64,000 bases of DNA, from the NCBI GenBank assembly GCA_963708325.1, contig OY970203.1, positions 248,001-312,000 of the forward strand, in the 5' to 3' direction. The DNA is from G963708325 sp963708325 (GTDB lineage: Bacteria > Actinomycetota > Thermoleophilia > Solirubrobacterales > 70-9). Both the position numbers and the translations under genes were made by a program. Under the pieces are notes generated by a model. It did not search any database. It was given only the letters and a program-made list of their open reading frames with translations, and was not told the origin of the DNA. Positions 26,759 through 35,282 of the stretch are shown one piece after another (within the stretch, counting starts at the first letter, position 1; each line of letters opens with the position of its first letter).

Positions 26759-28030
26759 TTAGGCGGGAAGATCGCGTTGGTGGAGGCGCCCATCCAGCTG
26801 ATGACCGAGCCACTTCATCGCCGGTAGTTCAAGGGCTTGATCGATCCAACAGGCAAGGCCGACAAGGCAAAGAACGACGGCCGCCCGGCGGTCGAGTTCT
26901 CTGCCGTGTCGCCCTGGATTCGCCTGCCGGTAGACCTCGCGTAACAGCAGCTCTAGCTCTCGGTCCATCTGCAGGGCCATCACGGCTGATTGGGCGTTCG
27001 GAAAAGAGCGCTGGTCGCTTTTTGCGCTTGCGGTATCAACCAGAGCACCTTCGAGTCCGGCGACCAGTGGCGGGAAAGCATCGTGGTACTCACCTCGACT
27101 GAGATGCCTAAAGGCGTGACTGAGGTCATTCCTTACCGAGTAGCGCAGGTCGCCGGCCTGATCGAGCGCTTCGGCTAAGAGATCTGGTACTTCTGCCTCG
27201 AGCAGTACATCGGCAAGCAACTCAATCAATGGCCCTTGCCCGTGGGCAGCCATCGCCTCCATAACCTCGAGAGCCCGACCAACGCCGACGTGGCGGAGAA
27301 CGGCTATGAGATGGGCCGTAGCCGGGTCGGCCGCCTGCAGTTCCTCTTCGAGTTCGTTGATCCGAGCAAAGAGGAACTTCACCCGCTCGACCGAGCGCAC
27401 GACCCGCCGCCAGGGCGTGGAGTGAAGCTGATCGGTGAGCGAGCGGTAGGCAAGGAGATGCTGACGAGTCCACACCTCCCGCACGCCCTTGGTGCGACCA
27501 ATGCCGAGGGCGGAGTCAAGAAAGGCTCGATGGAGGGTTGGGACGACACCACGCTGTCGAAAGGTGCCCGTGACAGGCCCGGCAAGCCGCAGGCGCTGAT
27601 TGAGCAATGCGCCACCAGCGGCCCCGCGAAAAAGAGCTGCTGTTGAAGCGTTACCGATGCTGGCACGGCGGGATAAGCCGGCTACTGACGGCGCAATCTT
27701 GAGGCCGCGAAGAGCCACCCCGTCCCTCCCGACGTTGATCAGGCCACGCCGGGGCCGGGCGTGGAATGCCTGGAGATGGTTCTGCATAGGCGGCCGGATT
27801 CCCAATACCTGTCGGCTCACATCTAGCCAAGGCGACTTCAAGGCGGCGTTGGTTGCGAGCGCTGCTTGTTTGCCAAGGGCAAGGTCACGGACTGACTTGG
27901 AGAGCTGGAAGGCAGCTAGCGCCCTCGTGCTGTCGACCGGGACAGAGCGAGCTGCAGCTGCAACCCGTAGCTGATACCGGCCTAATACACCAAGCCTCTC
28001 CGAGACAGGGCTCGGGGCTCGTTTCCGCAT
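26759..28030 (-). CDS. Hypothetical helical protein with HEPN-like RxxxxH motif
   Basis: 423 aa from ATG 28030 (TTG 28045 possible). The N-terminal half is Arg/Ala-rich and unassigned. The C-terminal half is all-helical and contains YSVRNDLSHAFRHLSRGEY, an R-N-D-L-S-H arrangement matching the Rx4H catalytic motif of HEPN ribonucleases. A hydrophobic helix (AAVVLCLVGLACWIDQALEL) lies near the end. It is upstream of the SIR2-TPR gene on the same strand, 295 bp away. The HEPN call rests on the motif and helix context only. Confidence 0.6.
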   Translation of the reverse strand: MRKRAPSPVSERLGVLGRYQLRVAAAARSVPVDSTRALAAFQLSKSVRDLALGKQAALATNAALKSPWLDVSRQVLGIRPPMQNHLQAFHARPRRGLINVGRDGVALRGLKIAPSVAGLSRRASIGNASTAALFRGAAGGALLNQRLRLAGPVTGTFRQRGVVPTLHRAFLDSALGIGRTKGVREVWTRQHLLAYRSLTDQLHSTPWRRVVRSVERVKFLFARINELEEELQAADPATAHLIAVLRHVGVGRALEVMEAMAAHGQGPLIELLADVLLEAEVPDLLAEALDQAGDLRYSVRNDLSHAFRHLSRGEYHDAFPPLVAGLEGALVDTASAKSDQRSFPNAQSAVMALQMDRELELLLREVYRQANPGRHGRELDRRAAVVLCLVGLACWIDQALELPAMKWLGHQLDGRLHQRDLPA

Positions 28031-28070
28031 GATCTCGATTATCAATCAGTTGCCGGATGCTGTGTCGCGC

Positions 28071-28181
28071 CGGCGAAATTCGATCGCTTACCGCCGTGGT
28101 CGTCGGCTGGCTCGGGTGAACAGGCAGACGTCGGAGTCGCGGTATGCCAACCTGGCGTTCGATCATCCGTATCGAAGGTGA
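28071..28181 (+). pseudogene. Relic of a serine-recombinase C-terminus
   Basis: The DNA closely matches the 3' end of the 899-aa recombinase gene near 23832-23880 (shared stretch CCGGCGAAATTCGATCGCT and following). With one T removed, it reads PAKFDRYRRGRRLARV, against PAKFDRYRRDRRLARV in the full gene, and continues to a stop at 28179-28181. It is a leftover of a second, lost recombinase copy and marks a probable recombination or insertion joint inside the island. Confidence 0.75.
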
Positions 28182-28409
28182 TCCGGAGTCAGGCGGCGGA
28201 ACCTGAGGAGGTTGATCTTCCGTTCGCATACTTCAGCCATGGGCCGAGGAGATGGTCACGACAAGGTTTCAAAGGCTGCCGGGCTCCGTAAGGAACCTGA
28301 GCTTCGTCTGTCAGCGAGCTGACTATGCCAGGCGTCTTCCCGCGGCGATCACTTCTGGCCGCTGCATCAGTCGAACGATCCGACCGCTTGGCAAGAATGG
28401 TGGGAAGCC

Positions 28410-29030
28410 ATGGAACGACTCAGCGATGACTTCCCGCCTGGCCCGCGAATCTGGACCATCGGTCATGCCCACCATCGACTCGATGCTTTTCTCTCGCTGC
28501 TCGAGTTGCACAGCATCGAGCTTGTTGTCGATGTTCGATCCCGGCCGGCGAGCAAGTGGGCGAAGCACTTCAACCGTGAGGCCCTAGAGCCAGTTCTCCG
28601 CCAAGCCGGGCTCGACTATGCCTGGCACGGAGATGCCCTTGGGGGAATCCCGGAAGGCGATCGCTTTTACGACGCTGACGGCCACACCCTCTACGAGCCG
28701 TTGGCGCACGAGGAATGGTTCATGAAGGCGATCGCCAGGGTCGAGTTCGATGCTGAGCGACGCCCCCTCGCCTTGGTCTGTCTTGAGGAGGAACCGGAAC
28801 GCTGCCATCGCCACCTCCTCCTGGCCCGTGTCTTTAGCCAGCGCGGCGTTGAGGTCATGCACATCCGCAGCGACGGATCAACCGAGCGCAGCGCCGCGGT
28901 TGATGACCGCCTCGGCCGCCATCAGCGCTCCCTCTTTGAGGTCGGCCCAGCAGAGGTCTGGCGATCACCAGCGCCAATGCATCGCAAGCCCTCCCGGTTC
29001 GCCGCCCCCCATCCCGCGGCTCGCCGTTAG
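28410..29030 (+). CDS. DUF488-family protein
   Basis: 206 aa. Hallmarks of DUF488: IWTIGHAHH at the start, VVDVRSRPASKWAKHFNRE, GLDYAWHGDALGGIP, and CLEEEPERCHRHLLL near the end. The biochemical role of DUF488 is not settled; the C-terminal Cys-His cluster suggests a catalytic or metal site. About 45 residues after the domain are charged and disordered. It is convergent with the Ser/Thr kinase (4-bp overlap). It is one of three DUF488-type proteins within 4 kb. Confidence 0.85.
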   Translation: MERLSDDFPPGPRIWTIGHAHHRLDAFLSLLELHSIELVVDVRSRPASKWAKHFNREALEPVLRQAGLDYAWHGDALGGIPEGDRFYDADGHTLYEPLAHEEWFMKAIARVEFDAERRPLALVCLEEEPERCHRHLLLARVFSQRGVEVMHIRSDGSTERSAAVDDRLGRHQRSLFEVGPAEVWRSPAPMHRKPSRFAAPHPAARR

Positions 29031-30370
29031 CTGTCCTTCCCCTCGACAGCCTCGAAGGCCTCGCGGATCGGGGCAAGCAGCGCTTGGTCTTTGACCCACG
29101 GGCTCCAATACCAGCGAGCGCTATCCGGGTGCTGATGGACGACCTCGGCAGCGATCATCGCCGTCGAAACATCCTCGATTGCGCCGAGAAGCCTGCCAAC
29201 GACCTCACCGACGTACCAGCGGTTGTGTGCTGAGCCCATCTGCAGCAGCCGGGCCAAGGTCAGTCGTTGCAGCTCTAGATCGGCGGTTCGGCTGAATATC
29301 CGCTGGTATAGATCGGCGACCCGATCACAGTAGGCAAAGGGCAATGAGCCACTGATATGGCGATCGTAGGCCCGAAGCATGGATGCAAAGCCAGCGGGGA
29401 TCTGGTCCATGTAGAGATCAATCAATCCCGCCGGCAGTCGCGGCACGACCTTGAAATAGAGCTCGTACTCGCTGCTGCTGCGCTGAAGATGCTCATCGAG
29501 GTCTCGGGCCGTCCGGAGCCGATCATCCTGGCTGGCTCCGTCCCAGGCGGCTAGCAACTTTTCTGCCGTGTCGATCGGTGGATCGACGACCTGCGGGTTG
29601 ACGGCCAAGCGCCGGAAGTTCTCCAGCGCCTCGGCGGCATTGGCGTAGCGTTCAGCCGGGTCGCGTCGACAGCATCTCTCGATGAAATAGCGATACCGAG
29701 CCGGGACTGCCTGGGCATCAACATGCAGGATCTCCGGCACATCACCGGTCAGCATCTGCCAGAGGATCTTGCCGAGGGCGTAAACATCGGCTTGGGGACC
29801 AACTGCCTTGGCGTTGTCGAATTGCTCCGGAGCCATGTACGGCTCAGTCCCCATCCCAACGTCGGTCCGGGTCAACGCCGTCGCCTCAGGATCGAGGCGC
29901 TTGCCAAGGCCAAAGTCGGTCACTTTGGGAATGCCATTGACGAAGAGAATGTTCAATGGCTTGAGATCGCGATGAAGGACTGGGCTTTCGCATTTATGGG
30001 CGTGGGCCATGCCCTCGAGCAAGGCGCTGAACACGGGAACGATCCACTCGCCATCGCCGGCTCGACCGGCCTCGATCTCGGCCTCCAGATTGCTCTCCGC
30101 CAGCGGCATGACGAAGTACGGTGGTCTGGCCTCGAGATCGCGAGCAACGACCTCGATGATGTTGGGATGGTGGAGCTCTTCCGCCAAAAGCTGGACCTCG
30201 CGTCGGAAGCGGGCCAGGGCTTCAGCGTCGTCCAGGTGTTCCTGTGCCAGAGTCTTAACGGCCAACCCGCTCTCAGCGACCGTTTCCCCGTCGGCGGCAA
30301 GACGCACCGCCTCGCGAACAACGCCAAAGCCACCGGAACCGATGCGCTTGCCGAATCGGAAACGAGACAC
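29027..30370 (-). CDS. Hanks-type Ser/Thr protein kinase, cytoplasmic
   Basis: 447 aa from GTG 30370. Kinase motifs in order: Gly loop IGSGGFGVV, VAIK-type lysine in LAVKTL, catalytic loop VLHRDLKPLNILF, DFG in VTDFGLG, and APE in YMAPEQF. Residues 1-265 are kinase. The remaining 180 residues are helical and unassigned, with no TM segment or PASTA repeats, unlike PknB housekeeping kinases. It is the last gene of a three-gene run starting at 31812, 42 bp after the DUF488-like gene. The context suggests a stress or defence kinase. Confidence 0.93.
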   Translation of the reverse strand: MSRFRFGKRIGSGGFGVVREAVRLAADGETVAESGLAVKTLAQEHLDDAEALARFRREVQLLAEELHHPNIIEVVARDLEARPPYFVMPLAESNLEAEIEAGRAGDGEWIVPVFSALLEGMAHAHKCESPVLHRDLKPLNILFVNGIPKVTDFGLGKRLDPEATALTRTDVGMGTEPYMAPEQFDNAKAVGPQADVYALGKILWQMLTGDVPEILHVDAQAVPARYRYFIERCCRRDPAERYANAAEALENFRRLAVNPQVVDPPIDTAEKLLAAWDGASQDDRLRTARDLDEHLQRSSSEYELYFKVVPRLPAGLIDLYMDQIPAGFASMLRAYDRHISGSLPFAYCDRVADLYQRIFSRTADLELQRLTLARLLQMGSAHNRWYVGEVVGRLLGAIEDVSTAMIAAEVVHQHPDSARWYWSPWVKDQALLAPIREAFEAVEGKDS

Positions 30371-30412
30371 GGTCAGCGCAAGGTAGCGGGGCCCGGGCGG
30401 CAGGCTGGAGGG

Positions 30413-30946
30413 CTAGGAAAGCCAGTCCAGCTCGTGCCGGCTGGCGGCGAGGGGCCGCGGAGACTCCTCCGGGCGCCACTCGCCCCGGGGGCGACCACGG
30501 AGGCGCAGAACCCGCAGCCCGGCGAGACGCGCTAACTCCTCGGCGACGATCCGCCGGTCGGCGTCGGCCGGATGGCGGAAGTGAGAGACGACACAGGTCC
30601 GATGTCGCAGGGCAATCCCAGCAGCCCACTGCACCACGGCTGTGTGCGTCGTTCGAAGTTCGCGCCGAAAGCGGCGGTTATCAATCAAGCCCTGGCCCCC
30701 AGGGCGGAGGTGTTGCATCGCTGGGCCGAGTTCAGGGCGGTGGACGTAGTAGATCTCGGCCGCGCGGCAGGCCCGAGCCAAGCGCACCGGGCTGTGCCGG
30801 TCCGAATAGCGCGACGGTGATCGACGAATATCGAGCATCAACTCGATGTCTTCAACGCTTAGATCGCCGATTAAATCCGCGACCGCCACCGCTTGAAGTC
30901 CGGCGGTGAAAATCTCAGTCTGGAAACGGCTGCGACGCGTCGTCAT
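30413..30946 (-). CDS. Divergent DUF488-like protein
   Basis: 177 aa. The pattern matches DUF488 weakly: LMLDIRRSPSRYSDRHSP, AAEIYYVHRPELGPAM, FRRELRTTHTAVVQWAAGIA, and CVVSHFRHPADADRRIVAEEL in place of the usual Cys-His element. The conserved DxRxxP and peLG are kept, but the C-terminal CHR cluster is altered. ATG 30946 overlaps the stop of the upstream unknown gene (ATGA), so the two are coupled. It probably works with that unknown protein and the downstream kinase. Confidence 0.7.
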   Translation of the reverse strand: MTTRRSRFQTEIFTAGLQAVAVADLIGDLSVEDIELMLDIRRSPSRYSDRHSPVRLARACRAAEIYYVHRPELGPAMQHLRPGGQGLIDNRRFRRELRTTHTAVVQWAAGIALRHRTCVVSHFRHPADADRRIVAEELARLAGLRVLRLRGRPRGEWRPEESPRPLAASRHELDWLS

Positions 30947-31812
30947 TCCTTACCGCCCTTCCAGTCCGCTTCCGGGATCACAAAGCTGACCTTAGCCTTG
31001 CCCCGCTGATCGTGGCCGGTTCCTAGCATTCGTTGGCGCAACTCAGCCGTCTCGGCCCCCCACTCGCCCATCTGCGCGCCTTCGATCCCGGCCAGCTGGA
31101 CGTCGGCCATCACGGCTCGGCCATGACCCTTCTCGCGCGGCGGGGGCTTGGCTCGAATCGCCAGCTCGGTAAACGGTGCCCACCGGGTCCTGGCGCCGGT
31201 TGGTTGAGGGCCAAAACCGAGGATCTCGGATTGATAACCGAATTCGACTTCGGTCCGTAGGCCAAGACGCAGCAGCCGCCCGTGATCTGGATCGTCCTCC
31301 GTCCCGAGTTCAAGGATGCTCCAGTGTGGCAGCGCACCCAGACAGGCCAGCAACCCGGCCAGGTCGCCACTGGCCTCCAGGGCCGGCAAGACAATGCTGA
31401 CGATCTCGACTTCGGCGGCGAGCAGACGGGGCCTGACCAGCTCATCGACTCCTTCGGCCAGCTCCTCCGCCGCTTCACCACCAGCGGCGATAACGAAGGT
31501 CTCCCAGCCATGCGTCGCTCGTTCCTGGCTCAGGTAGGCACTGAAGACGCAGCTGTTGCACTTGGCGGCGTGCCAGTGGGCCTGGGCGGCAGCCGCGAGC
31601 TCGTAACGTTCCAGGAGGGATTCCGAGGTCGCCAGGCGACCGGCAGCACGAAAGGCGGCCTCGTAATCGTCTCGGCGCGGATGCTCGAGGACCGATCCGT
31701 CCTCAAGCTCCAGCCGCAATGAGCGATCGACCTCGCCAAGTACCGCCTGACTCAACAGGCGGCGCCCATCCCAATGAAAGAAGTTCATCGGCAGACAGTC
31801 TGCGGTCGCCAC
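30943..31812 (-). CDS. Unrecognised 289-aa protein, first gene of the DUF488-kinase operon
   Basis: No family recognised. The start is GTG 31812, or ATG 31788 before MNFFHWDGRRLLSQA. A CNSCVFSAYLSQE element near residue 85 could bind metal or Fe-S with other Cys. The middle is helical and Leu/Ala-rich, and the C-terminal third has a beta-rich region with RAVMADVQLAGIE and KAKVSFVIPEADW. No TM or signal peptide. It overlaps the DUF488-like gene by 4 bp and shares a short divergent region (31813-31874) with another DUF488 gene. Confidence 0.7.
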   Translation of the reverse strand: MATADCLPMNFFHWDGRRLLSQAVLGEVDRSLRLELEDGSVLEHPRRDDYEAAFRAAGRLATSESLLERYELAAAAQAHWHAAKCNSCVFSAYLSQERATHGWETFVIAAGGEAAEELAEGVDELVRPRLLAAEVEIVSIVLPALEASGDLAGLLACLGALPHWSILELGTEDDPDHGRLLRLGLRTEVEFGYQSEILGFGPQPTGARTRWAPFTELAIRAKPPPREKGHGRAVMADVQLAGIEGAQMGEWGAETAELRQRMLGTGHDQRGKAKVSFVIPEADWKGGKE

Positions 31813-31874
31813 CAGACCGAGTCAAACGTCTTCCCAGTGCCGACGCAGCCGTTGGCTATCGTCTCAGCCGCCTA

Positions 31875-32360
31875 ATGGCGAAGCGCAACTTCTCATCGCT
31901 TGCTAAACGGAAGGCGGCCAGGACCGTCTTTACGATCGGCTACGAAGGCCGTGGCCCGGAGGAAGTCATCGCCCTGCTCCGCAAGCATGCAATTGAGTGC
32001 CTGCTCGATGTCCGCTACCGGCCGCAGAGCCGAAAGCGCGGGCTATCGAAATCGACGCTGAGCGAGGCCCTCCGCGATCAAGGTCTCGACTACGCCCACG
32101 AGCGGGGGCTCGGCACCCCACCGGCGATGATGCGCGAGATCCGCGAGCGCGGTCATTACGACTGGGACGACTACCGTGGTTACTTACTGGCCCAAGAGGA
32201 TGCTCTGGAGCGAGCCGCGGAGCTGGTAACGACCCGCCGGACCTGTCTCCTCTGCTATGAGGCCGATGCTGGCAGTTGCCATCGCCACGTCGTCGCCGAT
32301 GAGCTTGGACAGAGGACCGGGCTCGACGTCATGCACCTTGGAAGCAGCCAAGGCGTCTGA
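31875..32360 (+). CDS. DUF488-family protein
   Basis: 161 aa from ATG 31875. Clear DUF488 sequence: VFTIGYEGRGPEEVIALL, LLDVRYRPQSRKRGLSKSTL, GLDYAHERGLGTPP, and CLLCYEADAGSCHRHVVADEL with the Cys-His site. The frame is open back to 31719, but the added part is antisense to the neighbouring gene. It is divergent from the unknown 289-aa gene, 62 bp away, suggesting shared control. Confidence 0.88.
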   Translation: MAKRNFSSLAKRKAARTVFTIGYEGRGPEEVIALLRKHAIECLLDVRYRPQSRKRGLSKSTLSEALRDQGLDYAHERGLGTPPAMMREIRERGHYDWDDYRGYLLAQEDALERAAELVTTRRTCLLCYEADAGSCHRHVVADELGQRTGLDVMHLGSSQGV

Positions 32361-32875
32361 CGGGACGCGCCGGGTGTCTGGAACGAGCTGCGCCGCCTGG
32401 CTTCGGCCAGGCACGATCGAGAGAATCTCGGATAGTCGATCCCCGAGCGCTTGGCGCATCGCGTCCTCGGGGCCTCGGCATTGGCCGCAGCAACCTGAAC
32501 CACGTACTCAGCGACATCACCACGGACAGCGCTGGTTGCTGAATCAATGCGGGGCGTTGATCCTGACTCGACCGTTCCGACCTGGCTGAGTATCGCTAGG
32601 ACTTCGCCAGTCATGCCTTCGGGGACGACTGAGGCGATGAGGCTAAGGCGCCAAACGGGCGCGATCAGTGTTGCGCCCTCGAATTGGCTGAGGTTTCCCT
32701 CGAAGGCGGCAATGGCCTCGGAGACCCTTCCGGGCCGACCGGCGCTGAACTCAACCGGATGGAGGCTGCCGCTGACGTGGCCGTCTGTTCGGACCTCGTC
32801 CACCGTCACCTCATGTCCACTGGCAAGGCGCCAACGCTGACCGGCACGAACGTCTTCGGTGGCCGAAGCGTGCAT
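32255..32875 (-). CDS. Hypothetical protein, C-terminal part probably frame-shifted
   Basis: From ATG 32875 with GGGAGG 15 bases upstream. The first 135 residues look like a real soluble protein (GQRWRLASGHEVTVDEV, ATLIAPVWRLSLIASVV). Reading then becomes Arg/Ser-rich and runs antisense over the DUF488 gene. At the C4 run (32469-32472, G4 on plus) a one-base addition switches to a frame reading PEDAMRQALGDRLSEILSIV, a better continuation. No family recognised. Confidence 0.5.
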   Translation of the reverse strand: MHASATEDVRAGQRWRLASGHEVTVDEVRTDGHVSGSLHPVEFSAGRPGRVSEAIAAFEGNLSQFEGATLIAPVWRLSLIASVVPEGMTGEVLAILSQVGTVESGSTPRIDSATSAVRGDVAEYVVQVAAANAEAPRTRCAKRSGIDYPRFSRSCLAEARRRSSFQTPGASRQTPWLLPRCMTSSPVLCPSSSATTWRWQLPASAS

Positions 32876-33051
32876 GTCGCTGAGGGTAATCCTCCCTGAC
32901 CTGCCGCGTCCGCTCTGATGGCTGCGGGCCAGCCGCCCCCAAAGAACAAAGCGGACAATTTCGGTTCTGGCCGCACGCGACCCGGACGATCGTCGCGACT
33001 CCCACCTCCTGGATCTCGCCGTCAACCTCCGCGGCCCCGTGCCACGCCAAG

Positions 33052-33828
33052 ATGTCGAACGTGAGCCTTTCGAACCGCACCCTGGCCTTCCTGGCCCGTC
33101 CCTTCGAAGGCGGCGGCGGTCCAAGTCACACGATGATCGAGCAGATATGGATGGCTGCCGATGCCCTCGACTACATCCCGCCGGAAGAAGAGGCGAACAA
33201 GCAGCAGCGGGTAATCCTCGGCTTTCGCAACCTCCAGCGAGGTGGCAAGGGGCGCGATCGGCTCCCGGTCGAAGCAGACGCCGACAAGCTGCGGTTGGTG
33301 ACCGCTGATCTCGCCACGTTGCTGATGGCGCGGGAGCTTGTTGACGCGAGTGAACTCGAGCGTGCTCTCGACCAAGACGGGCTACTGCTCGCCGGCGACG
33401 AGCTCAAGGAGGTTCGTCCGCAGGACGAGCCGGCCGACCGGCTGGCGACACACATCGCTGCCCTCTTTGGCCGGCGCCCAGAGCTGGCCGTGGCCCAGCG
33501 GCATTACGGGCAGGCCAACAGCGCCTTCGATCGTCGTGAGTGGGAGGCGGCCAACGCACAGCTGCGCAGCGCCTGCGAAGCGGTTTTTGACGCCCTTGCT
33601 CACGCCAACGGTTGCCGCAAGGACAAGCGTGGCGGCGAAGCTCGGAAGTGGCTGCAGGAGAAGGGGCATCTCGAAAAGGACGAGGCCGAGCTGATCCAGA
33701 AGTTCATGGTCTTTGCCGGTCGCGCCGGTTCGCATCCAGGCCTCTCCGGCGCTGCGGACTCCCAGCTTCGTCGGCATATGGCCACTGCCCTAATGACCTT
33801 CGCCATCGCCAAGCTAGGGGCCGCATAG
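33052..33828 (+). CDS. HEPN-like / DUF4145-type protein
   Basis: 258 aa. The C-terminal 110 residues form a helical region of the DUF4145/Abi HEPN kind: an LRSACEAVFDALA helix, a KWLQEKGHL turn, and AELIQKFMVFAGRAGSHPGL, where R-A-G-S-H occupies the place of the Rx4-6H motif. The N-terminal half (NRTLAFLARPFEGG, IEQIWMAADAL) is unassigned. It stands 127 bp upstream of the pentapeptide-repeat gene, same strand. Abortive-infection function is inferred. Confidence 0.7.
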   Translation: MSNVSLSNRTLAFLARPFEGGGGPSHTMIEQIWMAADALDYIPPEEEANKQQRVILGFRNLQRGGKGRDRLPVEADADKLRLVTADLATLLMARELVDASELERALDQDGLLLAGDELKEVRPQDEPADRLATHIAALFGRRPELAVAQRHYGQANSAFDRREWEAANAQLRSACEAVFDALAHANGCRKDKRGGEARKWLQEKGHLEKDEAELIQKFMVFAGRAGSHPGLSGAADSQLRRHMATALMTFAIAKLGAA

Positions 33829-33955
33829 CCGGCCTGCTAGTCCTGCTGGCCGGCTACGGTCGTTGCTGTGACGCCACCTCACCAGTGCGTCGGCCGATGC
33901 ACTGGGCGACCAGCTTGAGAGCAGCAATCCCAGCTGCGAGGCTAGTTGGCCTGCG

Positions 33956-35056
33956 ATGAGGACCCGATCGGTCCAGCCCTTGGCGATTGCCTTGCTTTGC
34001 CTCTGTCTGCTTGGCCTGGGCCTGTGTTCCCCGCTCACCGCCCCTGCGGCGGCCCCTGCTGGCCAGAAGGCGACAGCTCGTCTGGAGAGGCAGAAGCTGC
34101 GCCAAGAGACGCGCAAGTTGCGCCTCGAGAATGATCATTCCGGCGGCTGGCGCGGCTGGGTCAGTGACTTTGCACCGTTTGTCACCGCCCTCGTTGCTCT
34201 GGTCGGGCTATTCCTTGCCGCCTGGAAGCAGATCACTGAGCAAAGCCGGCAGCGCGGTCTGGATCGCGACCAGCGGGAGGCCGACCGGATCCAACGAGAG
34301 CGCGAGAGTCGACGAGACCTGGACGAACGCTTCTCGGCCATCCTGGCTGATCTCGGCGCCGTGAGTGAGGCCTTGCAGGCCGGAGCCGCCGTTTCCCTTC
34401 TGACCTTTCTCCGACCGCAGCACCAGGCCTTCCACCACCAAGTACGTCTGATCGCCTTGGCCAACCTCAAAGTCGAACACCGACCGGCGATCGTCAAGCT
34501 CCTAATCCGGACCTTTGAAGCGGCGATGACCACGGATGAGCCCTTCGAGGCCGCGGAACTCGACTTCTCCGGCGCTCAACTAAGCGAAGTCCGCCTGGTG
34601 GGCCTCGAGCTCAGCGGAGCCGATCTCAGAAGCGCCATCCTCACCGGCGCCGACTTCAGCAGGGCCAAGCTGAACGATGTCCAGGGCCGCGGAGCGCAAC
34701 TGGAGAAGGCAGATCTCAGCAAGCGAGCACAGCTAGTCAACGCTCGATTCCCGGAGGCTCGCTGCGCCGGGGCTTGCTTTGATGACTCCGAGCTGGTCAA
34801 CGCCCACTTCGAGGGCGCCGACCTACGCAGGGCCAAGTTCCGCAACGCCAAGCTGCAAGCGGCCCATCTCGACGCCGATTTGCGCGGAGCGAACTTCGAA
34901 GGAGCCAATGTCGCCGATACCTACTTTCGCAAAGCGACGCTCGATGACGTCGCGCTCGGCACGCTGCGAGGGGCGAGCAAGCTCGAGAAAGCCCACCTGT
35001 CTGAGGAACAGCTGCAACGGCTGGCCCACCTTGAGGTCCCTAAGCCGGACAGATAA
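33956..35056 (+). CDS. Membrane-anchored pentapeptide-repeat protein
   Basis: 366 aa from ATG 33956. An N-terminal hydrophobic helix (LAIALLCLCLLGLGLC), then a charged coil, and a second TM helix (FAPFVTALVALVGLFLAAW) are followed by an Arg/Glu-rich coiled coil. From about residue 200 it carries about 25 pentapeptide repeats of the A(D/N)LXX type (ADLRSAILTGADFSRAKL, FEGADLRRAKFRNAKL), which fold into a right-handed beta-helix. Soluble members can protect DNA gyrase; the membrane anchor here suggests another role. Confidence 0.9.
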   Translation: MRTRSVQPLAIALLCLCLLGLGLCSPLTAPAAAPAGQKATARLERQKLRQETRKLRLENDHSGGWRGWVSDFAPFVTALVALVGLFLAAWKQITEQSRQRGLDRDQREADRIQRERESRRDLDERFSAILADLGAVSEALQAGAAVSLLTFLRPQHQAFHHQVRLIALANLKVEHRPAIVKLLIRTFEAAMTTDEPFEAAELDFSGAQLSEVRLVGLELSGADLRSAILTGADFSRAKLNDVQGRGAQLEKADLSKRAQLVNARFPEARCAGACFDDSELVNAHFEGADLRRAKFRNAKLQAAHLDADLRGANFEGANVADTYFRKATLDDVALGTLRGASKLEKAHLSEEQLQRLAHLEVPKPDR

Positions 35057-35282
35057 AGGTGGCCCACGATGGGCTAATGCCCAACGACAGACCACCCAAG
35101 GTGATGATAGGACCTCGCCGATCCTCCGTCCAGATCTCCAGAGCGCGGGCAGACGGACACCGGCCGATTCAGACGGGCTGACCGGTTAGCCAGGATCGTC
35201 CCGACCCTAATCACGAAACCGGGCAAGGGCTGACGGGTAGAACCCTTAGCCTGTCTGCTGGCCCTTTCGCGCCCCCTCGGCC

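Noticed and set aside
26500..27102. Plus-strand frame of 200 codons
   Set aside because: Antisense to the SIR2 leader and the HEPN-like gene; composition is not protein-like.
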